A stretch of 13,916 bases of DNA from Sulfurovum sp. (GTDB taxonomy: Bacteria > Campylobacterota > Campylobacteria > Campylobacterales > Sulfurovaceae). Positions 6,877 through 13,508 of this stretch are shown here, in pieces. The notes beneath the pieces are model-generated. The model ran no database searches and was not told the DNA's origin. It saw only the letters and a program-made list of their open reading frames with translations. The first letter of the stretch is position 1; every line of letters starts with the position of its first letter. The stretch lies in assembly GCA_027046415.1 (NCBI GenBank), contig JALTYW010000115.1, positions 1 through 13,916 on the forward strand. Reading direction: 5' to 3'. The position numbers and the translations under genes are program-made.

Positions 6877-7993
6877 GTGGTTTGTACTGCTTCTGTTGAC
6901 ACACTTGCTGTGCGCAGAAGATTTTACTGCACATATTAAAGCGGACAACCACACCCCGTATGTCAAAGAAGCTGTACTTCTTTCAGTCGATTTTAACCAA
7001 ACCAACCCCGAACCTGTATTGCTGTTTCAGTTTCAAGTACTGCCCTCCAAAGCCTACCGTATCCATCAAATTTATGCGCACCACGATGACACGCTGCACC
7101 ACACCCAGCACCACAACCTCTATGAGATCTACCCGCTGCGTCCGGGGGACATCAATGTTACTTTTCGTCTTGTCAAACGTGTTACCAATGATGAAAAAGT
7201 ACGCTACTTTGCATCGGGCGACAGAGATGACTTCAAGAAACTTGACACAACCGATCATCTTATCCCGCTTCCTCCTCTAACCCTGCATGTCAACCCTCTA
7301 CCCAAAGCAACGCAGCTTGTGGGTGACTTCAAACTCGACTACAGTCTGAAGACAAAACAGGCAAAAGCCTACGAACCCATTCCCATGAAAGTGACCATCA
7401 CCGGGAACGGCTACCCGCCGGTACTTTCACAAATCATAAAGCCAAACAAGGCATTTACCCTCTTTACCGAAAAACCCATCACGCACATCCGTCATTCACA
7501 AAAGGGAACCCACAGCACTGTCATCTACCCCATGGCGATCTCTGCAGCGCACTCTTTCACCCTTCCGGAAACAACCCTTCAGGCATTCAACCCCAAAACA
7601 GAACGCAGCTACAAACTGACTATCCCTGCCGAGCCCATCACGATCACCCCGGTTGACAAATCAACCCTCGTTGACAAGGTTGACAACCCCAAACCGTTGA
7701 GAGTCAACTGGCAGTGGCTATACACTCTGCTGGGATATCTCAGTGCTTTTATCGCAGGTTTTGCAACTGCATGGCTGATGAAACAGCGGCGCAAAAAAAA
7801 CCGTATGCAGACCCATCCCCTCAAAGCAAAGATAGATGCCTGTGCAGATGAAAAAGCCCTGCTGGCACTGCTGATGGCACAGGGGGACAAACGCTTTGAA
7901 AGCGTTATCGGTAAACTGGAAGCAAGCCTCTACGGCAGCCCAAAACAGACACTCAAACAACTCAAACAGGAAGCAAAGGAGCAACTCTCATGA
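6857..7993 (+). CDS. batD: BatD-like membrane-anchored periplasmic protein
   Basis: This 378-residue protein starts with a signal peptide (about 1-20, LLLLTHLLCA then EDF). A long beta-rich periplasmic region (about 21-283) follows, then one helix (about 286-308) and a charged cytoplasmic tail (309-378) beginning KQRRKKN. The architecture and operon position fit BatD (oxygen tolerance family), which is shorter here than many Bacteroidetes forms. A strand pattern with T-I-T-G-N-G (178-184) resembles the Ig-like segments in BatD proteins. The start is GTG at 6857, supported by AAAGGA (6844-6849) seven bases upstream; it overlaps batB by 20 bases. Its stop overlaps the moxR start (ATGA). Sequence conservation in this family is low, so the name rests on layout plus context. 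The tail is the only substantial part predicted in the cytoplasm and might contact MoxR; that is inference. Confidence 0.8.
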   Translation: MKRSLGKWFVLLLLTHLLCAEDFTAHIKADNHTPYVKEAVLLSVDFNQTNPEPVLLFQFQVLPSKAYRIHQIYAHHDDTLHHTQHHNLYEIYPLRPGDINVTFRLVKRVTNDEKVRYFASGDRDDFKKLDTTDHLIPLPPLTLHVNPLPKATQLVGDFKLDYSLKTKQAKAYEPIPMKVTITGNGYPPVLSQIIKPNKAFTLFTEKPITHIRHSQKGTHSTVIYPMAISAAHSFTLPETTLQAFNPKTERSYKLTIPAEPITITPVDKSTLVDKVDNPKPLRVNWQWLYTLLGYLSAFIAGFATAWLMKQRRKKNRMQTHPLKAKIDACADEKALLALLMAQGDKRFESVIGKLEASLYGSPKQTLKQLKQEAKEQLS

Positions 7994-8937
7994 CAACGAC
8001 CATCACACAACTTAAAGCCGAACTCTCCAAAGCGGTCATCGGACAAGAAGCGATGATCGAAGGGCTGCTCATCGGGCTGCTGTGCGAAGGGCATATTTTG
8101 GTGGAGGGGGTACCCGGTCTTGCAAAGACTACCACCATCAATGCGCTCTCCCGTGCCATCGGGCTGGACTTCAAACGCATCCAGTTCACCCCCGACCTGC
8201 TCCCCTCCGACATTATCGGTGCACAGATATACAACCCCAAAGAGCACACCTTCAGCATCAAAAAAGGACCTCTCTTTACCAATCTGCTTTTAGCAGATGA
8301 GATCAACCGTGCACCGGCAAAGGTACAGTCGGCGCTGTTGGAGGTGATGCAGGAGCAGCAGGTGACCATTGGAGATGAAACCTTCCCGCTGGAACGTCCG
8401 TTTCTGGTTATGGCAACCCAAAACCCCATCGAACAGGAGGGAGTCTACGCCCTGCCCGAAGCACAGCTTGACCGTTTTATGATGAAGCTGGTCGTTACCC
8501 ATAACGATGAGGCACAGGAGCTTGAGATCATGCGCAAAGGAGCCACCAAAAGCTTTGGTACGGTAGAACAGGTACTCGACAAAGAGGCGCTTTTTACACT
8601 GCAAAAGCAGCTTGAGACAATCCACATAGACCCCGAACTCGAACAGTACATCGTCAGCCTTGTCTCCGCCACACGCAACCCGGAGAAATTTGGTCTGGAG
8701 AGCGTTGCCGCCGATATCATGTACGGTGTCAGCCCCCGTGCCTCCATCGACCTCTACAAAGCTGCCCGAGCCAAAGCCTTCCTGCGGGGCAATGACTATG
8801 TCAGCCCTGCTGATATCGGCTATGTCATCCATGATGTACTCCGCCACCGCATCGTACTCAGCTACGAGGCAAGAGCCAAAGGCATTCAGAGTGATGAGAT
8901 CATTACCAAGATCGTTGAAGCGGTGCCGGTTCCATGA
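7990..8937 (+). CDS. moxR: MoxR-family AAA+ ATPase
   Basis: This 315-residue cytoplasmic ATPase has Walker A GVPGLAKT (40-47), Walker B LLLADE (99-104, with D103 and E104), the INRAP stretch typical of MoxR proteins (105-109), sensor 1 in MATQNP (141-146) and the EAQLDRF motif (157-163) with the likely arginine finger. The C-terminal lid (about 200-310) includes GVSPRAS near sensor 2. MoxR ATPases act as chaperones that insert cofactors or remodel complexes with VWA-domain partners, here most simply BatA and BatB. AAAGGAG (7975-7981) is eight bases before the ATG, which overlaps the batD stop by four bases. In many genomes moxR leads the bat operon; here it comes after batD. After its stop come 143 bases of repeats before the DUF58 gene. 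Confidence 0.95.
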   Translation: MTTTITQLKAELSKAVIGQEAMIEGLLIGLLCEGHILVEGVPGLAKTTTINALSRAIGLDFKRIQFTPDLLPSDIIGAQIYNPKEHTFSIKKGPLFTNLLLADEINRAPAKVQSALLEVMQEQQVTIGDETFPLERPFLVMATQNPIEQEGVYALPEAQLDRFMMKLVVTHNDEAQELEIMRKGATKSFGTVEQVLDKEALFTLQKQLETIHIDPELEQYIVSLVSATRNPEKFGLESVAADIMYGVSPRASIDLYKAARAKAFLRGNDYVSPADIGYVIHDVLRHRIVLSYEARAKGIQSDEIITKIVEAVPVP

Positions 8938-8941
8938 AAAA

Positions 8942-8962
8942 ATTAAAAGTTAAAAATTAAAA
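8942..8962 (+). repeat. Tandem heptamer array A, (A/G)TTAAAA x3
   Basis: Three head-to-tail 7-base units ATTAAAA, GTTAAAA, ATTAAAA begin five bases after the moxR stop codon. They differ only at the first base. This is the first of three different 7-base arrays in the same gap. AT-rich tracts of this kind might also arise by chance, but the exact period of seven is shared with the other two arrays. Confidence 0.75.
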
Positions 8963-8968
8963 AGGAAC

Positions 8969-8984
8969 AGTGAGCAGTGAGCAG
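8969..8984 (+). repeat. Tandem heptamer array B, AGTGAGC x2.3
   Basis: Two full AGTGAGC units (8969-8975, 8976-8982) and the start of a third (AG). The AGTGA core is the reverse complement of the TCACT core in array C downstream, so the two arrays can pair in the transcript. Confidence 0.8.
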
Positions 8985-9007
8985 CAAACAACCGAAAATA
9001 AATAGAA

Positions 9008-9024
9008 GCATTGCAAAGCAATGC
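9008..9024. repeat. Perfect hairpin GCATTGC-AAA-GCAATGC
   Basis: Seven-base perfect arms around a three-base loop lie between the two complementary heptamer arrays. In RNA this would be a compact stem-loop. It is not followed by a T-run, so an intrinsic terminator is unlikely. It may be the core of a palindromic repeat element or of an RNA processing or attenuation structure. Confidence 0.7.
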
Positions 9025-9036
9025 ATACCAAAACTA

Positions 9037-9063
9037 TTCACTCTTCACTCTTCACTCTTCACT
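9037..9063 (+). repeat. Tandem heptamer array C, TTCACTC x3.9
   Basis: Three perfect TTCACTC units (9037-9043, 9044-9050, 9051-9057) are followed by a six-base partial unit TTCACT (9058-9063). Perfect identity of the copies suggests recent expansion or slippage. It ends five bases before the GGAGGT ribosome site (9069-9074) of the DUF58 gene. Short heptamer arrays of this kind recall the STRR repeats known from cyanobacteria. Confidence 0.9.
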
Positions 9064-9080
9064 AAATCGGAGGTCACCCC

Positions 9081-9908
9081 ATGACCGAAGATTTCCGAGC
9101 GCTCCAGCTCAAAGCCCGTCATCAGGTCTATACACTGCTCAGTGGGCACAACCTTTCTCGTCTGCATGGTGAGGGGTATGATTTCGCTGAGCTTCGGGAG
9201 TATCAGATGGGAGATGATATCCGCAAGATCAACTGGACCATTACGGCAAAACTGGGCAAACCCTATATCAAAGAGCTGCATGCCAGCAGAGAGCTCTCCG
9301 TGGTGGTAGCAGCGATGATGGATGGCGGGGTCTATTTTGGGGAAGACAACGCCAAACAGCAAACCATCACCGAAACTGCTATGCTGCTTGGATATGCCGC
9401 GCAGCACGGCGGAGATCTCTTTAGCGGTATTGGTTATCTGCCAGACAGTACTGTCACGACACCGCCGACAAAACAGCTCTACCACGTTGAACAGTTCACT
9501 CAGAGACTCTATGAAGCTTCGCTTTTGCATACGGCACTTGAAACCAACACCGTACTGCGTAACCTTTTTGGCAGGCTCTACAAACCCTCTTTGCTTTTTG
9601 TCATTGGTGATTTTCTCGAAGAAGCAGATCTCTCACTGCTGGCACAGCGACATGAAGTCATTGCTGTCATTGTACGGCACAGAGAAGAGGACTTTCCCAG
9701 AAAACTTGGAGAGGTACAGCTGCATAACCCCAAAAACGCCAAAGCGCACAAAACTTTTTTTGCCCAAAAGAGCATACAGCGCTACACAGCACACAGAGAG
9801 GCACACGATGCCAGACTTGCCGAGCACTTTGCCCGCTACGATATCCGATCGGTCAAGATCTATACCGACGAATCTCCGCTGAATAAGCTTCTGCCGCTGT
9901 TTAGGTGA
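9081..9908 (+). CDS. DUF58 protein of the Bat/MoxR operon
   Basis: This 275-residue soluble protein carries the DUF58 signature at about 29-66, including GYDFAELREYQMGDD (32-46), then IRKINW (48-52) and the YIKEL segment (62-66). DUF58 proteins are regular partners of MoxR ATPases and have a VWA-like fold in their C-terminal part, but their biochemical role is unknown. Here the segment where a DxSxS metal site would be expected reads AAMMDGGVYFG (77-87), which lacks the serines, so metal binding at this site looks lost. GGAGGT (9069-9074) is six bases before the ATG, a strong ribosome site. It is separated from moxR by a 143-base repeat-filled gap, the only real gap in the operon, and it ends exactly where the convergent AsmA-like gene ends. 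Confidence 0.9.
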   Translation: MTEDFRALQLKARHQVYTLLSGHNLSRLHGEGYDFAELREYQMGDDIRKINWTITAKLGKPYIKELHASRELSVVVAAMMDGGVYFGEDNAKQQTITETAMLLGYAAQHGGDLFSGIGYLPDSTVTTPPTKQLYHVEQFTQRLYEASLLHTALETNTVLRNLFGRLYKPSLLFVIGDFLEEADLSLLAQRHEVIAVIVRHREEDFPRKLGEVQLHNPKNAKAHKTFFAQKSIQRYTAHREAHDARLAEHFARYDIRSVKIYTDESPLNKLLPLFR

Positions 9909-12401
9909 TCAGAGTCCGAAGCTTTTTAACAGTGCACCTGCCTCTTTGCCCCACTTCTTTTCAACTTTCTCTTCAATCTTTTTGCCGTACTGTGCTTTGA
10001 TGGTACTGCCGGCATCAAGAGCAAACCTTGGCTTGTCTGTACTGCCAGAGATCTTCCCGTAGAGCACCTTCCCTTCATAGAAAAACTTGACCCTGCCGCT
10101 CTGTGCTTTTGTACGTGTATTGATGTACCCCTGTGTAATGACAATGCCGCTGCGTGTCCCTTCTGCCTGAAGGGTATAGCGCACCTGATCGCCGTTGATA
10201 TCGGCATGGTAATGGGTTTTTCGGAAAATAATACGCGAGGGGTCTTTCCCCAGTACCGCAGTGAGTACCTCGGTAAGCGGACTGGGCTTGATTTGGAAAT
10301 TTTTCAACATCAAATCGGCGTTGCCTCTTCTTGATGCCGTGTCATACACCGCCTTTCCCTCTGCCGTACCAAGAAAACGCGGAGGGTAGCCAAGCATACG
10401 CAAGAGTCTCTCCAAAGGTACACCCCCAAGATCCATGACAAACCGGTTGTGTTTGAGCACAAAAGCGATCTTGCCGCCAAGGGATGATGTCTCTCCGGTT
10501 GCACTGAGCATACCATGCTGTTGCAGGACTTTTCCCTGAAGCTGCATTGCCCCGTAGAGTTTGCGTCCAAGCAGCGGTTCAAGCGCCAAAAGGGAAGGCA
10601 CCTTCAAATCATAGTGCAGCGAAAGGTTTTGCTGTTTGGGCACTGCGCGGATATGCTGCAGATGCAGTGTACCCAGCGAACTCTGTAAAAGCCCCTCTGC
10701 CGTTGCGTGCCCCTGTTTCATGTTGGCATCAAACTGAAGCAGACCGATGTGCATCTTCAAGGCTTTGCCCATGAGCTTTTGCATCGCTTTTTGCTCTGTA
10801 AAAAGGTTCTTCCCTTTGAGATGCAATGATCCGTCAAGGGTTGTGAGGTTGGCAATATCGGCTTTGAGATTGAATCTGCCCCGAAGGGCTTGAGGGTATC
10901 CTGCCAGAGCAAGCAGCCTTTGTGCGTAGAGTCCGGCTGCATTCACATTGGCTTTGATACCGGCATAGTGAAATACCACATGCTCTCCAAGCCCTTTGAG
11001 CGTGCCCTCTACCGAGATCTGTTTGTCATAACCGAGGTTCCCCTCTGCCTCAAGGGCTTGATGCGACTTCACGCCCAAGAGTGCCATATCTTTCATTCGC
11101 AATGCGTAATGGGTTGAGAGCTTCTGGGAGGCCATCTCGTAACGCAGTTTTTTAAGGGTAAGGTCTGCGATGGTAGAGCGTAATGAAGCAGAGGAAAGCA
11201 GCACCCCTTTTTGAAGTGTTCCTTCCGAATGCAGACTGAACCGGTTATACTGCGGCAGTTTTCGTTTCCATAAACGCTCTACGGTTTTGGCATGAATGCT
11301 GCCTTTGGTCACATCAATCAGATATCTCCCTGACTGTAGTGACATATCATCCAGATCGACAGTGCCATCGAGGTTCCCCTCAAGCAGTGCCGGCTGCCGG
11401 GTCAATCTCAACAGTTTCGCTACCGAGAGTGACTGCATCTTCAGGTGTACCTCTTTACCCACATCGAAACTGAGTGTACCGCCAAGGGAGTGGCTTACAC
11501 CACGGATTTGAAATGCTTTGTCTTTGGCGGCAATGGTTCCTGTGGCACTGAAAGCACCGGCGAGTTTGTTCCCTGTGACAATACGCATCTCTTTGGCTGC
11601 CATCGTATATTTTGAATGCAGTGCGTTGGTCTGTGTATTATACTGCCCCTCTGTCAGTGTTAGATGCAGCAGGTTGCTCTCAGCATGCGCGTCAAACAAC
11701 ACAGAAGCACCGTCAAGCTTTGCATCGGCACGCAGAGAAACACGGCTTTTTGGTGGGAGCGTGTAGCCGTAATGCTTTTTGATGAGCGCCCTTTGCAAAT
11801 AGGCATCTTTCACCCGCAGTTGCGCAGTACCCTTCGCACCTTTCGTTCCGATGTGTGGCATATGGATGGTCAGATCTGCTTTTCCCTTAATGATCGGCGG
11901 CTCTTTGGCAAGTACCAACAGTTGGGCAATGGAAAGTCCCTTTACGATCGCCTCAATATTTTTAGGTTCCCCTTTTTCAACATACACCTTATAGGCAAGC
12001 GGGGCATGGAGGGCATGCCCTTTGCCGTTTAGACGGACCGTATCGGTAATGCCCCTGAACTTTCCGCCAATGTGAATGTTTGAGAGTGTCACCCCTTCAT
12101 AGGTGAATGCTTTTGCCCTAAGAGCATACGCACCCGAAAAGGAGCGTTTCAACACATTATAGTTTGAAACGGTACGAAAATGCAGCTGCCCATTGAGCCG
12201 TGCAACCAGCGTGACTCTTCCCGGACGCAGCTTGAACTGCTCTATGGCAACAGGCATACCTGTCACTTTTTCAAGCTGTGCGCGTATGTAAGGAGCAAGA
12301 AAAGCGTTGCCGGCATCGCTGAAAATGAAAAGTGCCGACCCCAGCAGAAGTAGCAAAACAATTAGTAAAACAGAGAGAAAACGAATCAGTATTCGGGTCA
12401 T
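9909..12401 (-). CDS. Large AsmA-like (AsmA/TamB-type) envelope protein
   Basis: This 830-residue protein has an N-terminal membrane anchor (about 5-28), then the AFLAPYIRAQLEKVTGMPVAI segment (33-53, quoted here in part) typical of AsmA-domain starts, and a long beta-rich body. The C-terminus (about 690-800) has the NFQIKPSPLTEVL and Y-x-G-x-V-x-Y-G-x-I-SGS pattern seen near the ends of AsmA-like proteins, followed by a basic helix. AsmA/TamB relatives are thought to bridge the inner and outer membranes and carry phospholipids; assignment to that role here is by family only. A motif of the form LLxL-x(3-4)-P-x(4)-G recurs at about 161-173, 330-342, 496-508, 604-617 and 666-678. The start follows chaA by 17 bases, with only a weak ribosome site, so coupled translation is possible. 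Its stop codon abuts that of the convergent DUF58 gene. Confidence 0.8.
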   Translation of the reverse strand: MTRILIRFLSVLLIVLLLLLGSALFIFSDAGNAFLAPYIRAQLEKVTGMPVAIEQFKLRPGRVTLVARLNGQLHFRTVSNYNVLKRSFSGAYALRAKAFTYEGVTLSNIHIGGKFRGITDTVRLNGKGHALHAPLAYKVYVEKGEPKNIEAIVKGLSIAQLLVLAKEPPIIKGKADLTIHMPHIGTKGAKGTAQLRVKDAYLQRALIKKHYGYTLPPKSRVSLRADAKLDGASVLFDAHAESNLLHLTLTEGQYNTQTNALHSKYTMAAKEMRIVTGNKLAGAFSATGTIAAKDKAFQIRGVSHSLGGTLSFDVGKEVHLKMQSLSVAKLLRLTRQPALLEGNLDGTVDLDDMSLQSGRYLIDVTKGSIHAKTVERLWKRKLPQYNRFSLHSEGTLQKGVLLSSASLRSTIADLTLKKLRYEMASQKLSTHYALRMKDMALLGVKSHQALEAEGNLGYDKQISVEGTLKGLGEHVVFHYAGIKANVNAAGLYAQRLLALAGYPQALRGRFNLKADIANLTTLDGSLHLKGKNLFTEQKAMQKLMGKALKMHIGLLQFDANMKQGHATAEGLLQSSLGTLHLQHIRAVPKQQNLSLHYDLKVPSLLALEPLLGRKLYGAMQLQGKVLQQHGMLSATGETSSLGGKIAFVLKHNRFVMDLGGVPLERLLRMLGYPPRFLGTAEGKAVYDTASRRGNADLMLKNFQIKPSPLTEVLTAVLGKDPSRIIFRKTHYHADINGDQVRYTLQAEGTRSGIVITQGYINTRTKAQSGRVKFFYEGKVLYGKISGSTDKPRFALDAGSTIKAQYGKKIEEKVEKKWGKEAGALLKSFGL

Positions 12402-12418
12402 AACAGTACCACGTTACC

Positions 12419-13507
12419 TCACACGAATAACAAAAATGCAAAGACAATAAAGAGGATCACGTGCAGGAACCCTTCCAGCACATTGGTCTCCCCGTCATTG
12501 AAGTTGACCATACTTACCAACAGCGTCAAAGAGATAAGCATGGTCTGAACCGGTGTGAGCGAAAGGTTCAGTTCCAGTCCCATAAAGTAAGCCACCACGA
12601 TCACGGCAGGGATGGTCAACAGCACCGTTGCGAGGGAAGCACCCAGTGCAATGTTGATCACTGTCTGCATGCGGTTGTCCACTGCTGCACGCACCGCAGT
12701 GATCAGCTCCGGTGCCGCGGAAATAACCGCCACACCCACTGCACCGATGGCAAGCGGCAGCCCGAATGTTTCCAGCGTATTTCCCATAAAGACAGAGAGC
12801 AGCTCGGAGAGTACACCAATCACCACGATAGAAACAACCAGGTTGAAAGCATGGTACCATGCATTGATCTCATGGTGCGGCGGTTCACATGCCTCCCCTT
12901 CAGGACAGCTGTCGCTCTGGTTGTACTCAAAGAAGTAGCGATGCGACTTCAGCTGTACACGCGTGAAGATGGTATAGAGCAGCAAAAAGACCACCACATT
13001 GAAGAGCATGAACTGCTGATGGTGGGCAGGGTCGATAAACTCCGGCAATACCATCGCAATACCGATGGCAACCAGCAGCATCGAGAGGTAAGAGTTGGTC
13101 GAGTCGACATTGTAAGGCTGTTCGCCGTACTTCAATCCGCCTATGATCGCCGCAAGCCCAAGCAACCCGTTGATATCAAGCATGATCGCTGAGTAGATAG
13201 TGTCTCTCGCCAGTACAGGGTTGTTTGCATGCATCATCATAATGACAATAATGACGATCTCCACAATGACCGCAGACATGGTCAAAATGAGTGTACCGTA
13301 GGGCTCTCCGAACTTTTCCGCAAGCATCTCCGCATGATGCGAGACCGACATAGCCGCATACATGATCACAGCAAACAGCACACCAAGCCCGACAAGGTTC
13401 CCCAGTGTGCTTTCAGTCAGAAGATGTTCAAAATGCCCTATGAACACAAACGCGGCAATGGAAGCAAAAAGACTGTACTCTTTGAGAAACTGTTTGAAGA
13501 TCGCCAT
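12419..13507 (-). CDS. chaA: ChaA-type calcium(sodium)/proton antiporter
   Basis: This 362-residue inner-membrane protein has about eleven hydrophobic segments and the two CaCA-family alpha repeats. Alpha-1 is GEPYGTLILTMSAVIVEI (67-84) with E83; alpha-2 is GAVGVAVISAAPELITAVRA (255-274) with E267. The length is close to E. coli ChaA (366). ChaA exchanges Ca2+, and in E. coli also Na+ and K+, for protons; the real cation here cannot be told from sequence. The central loop between the two halves (about 184-216) is hydrophilic and holds C201 and C207 in CPEGEAC followed by a histidine pair (211-212), a possible metal site. The gene starts one base after the stop of the coiled-coil gene, with only a weak upstream AAGTAAG, so translational coupling is likely. 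Confidence 0.93.
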   Translation of the reverse strand: MAIFKQFLKEYSLFASIAAFVFIGHFEHLLTESTLGNLVGLGVLFAVIMYAAMSVSHHAEMLAEKFGEPYGTLILTMSAVIVEIVIIVIMMMHANNPVLARDTIYSAIMLDINGLLGLAAIIGGLKYGEQPYNVDSTNSYLSMLLVAIGIAMVLPEFIDPAHHQQFMLFNVVVFLLLYTIFTRVQLKSHRYFFEYNQSDSCPEGEACEPPHHEINAWYHAFNLVVSIVVIGVLSELLSVFMGNTLETFGLPLAIGAVGVAVISAAPELITAVRAAVDNRMQTVINIALGASLATVLLTIPAVIVVAYFMGLELNLSLTPVQTMLISLTLLVSMVNFNDGETNVLEGFLHVILFIVFAFLLFV

Positions 13508-13508
13508 C

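Noticed and set aside
9008..9024. Intrinsic terminator after moxR
   Set aside because: The hairpin is good but no T-run follows (ATACCAAAAC), and the DUF58 gene belongs functionally to the same operon.
8938..9080. CRISPR-like array between moxR and the DUF58 gene
   Set aside because: Units are only seven bases, contiguous and without spacers, so this is a set of tandem repeats and not a CRISPR.
12461..13192. A 243-codon plus-strand frame opposite chaA, rich in His and Gln
   Set aside because: Composition is that expected from the antisense of a hydrophobic membrane protein; the chaA frame has clear alpha repeats.
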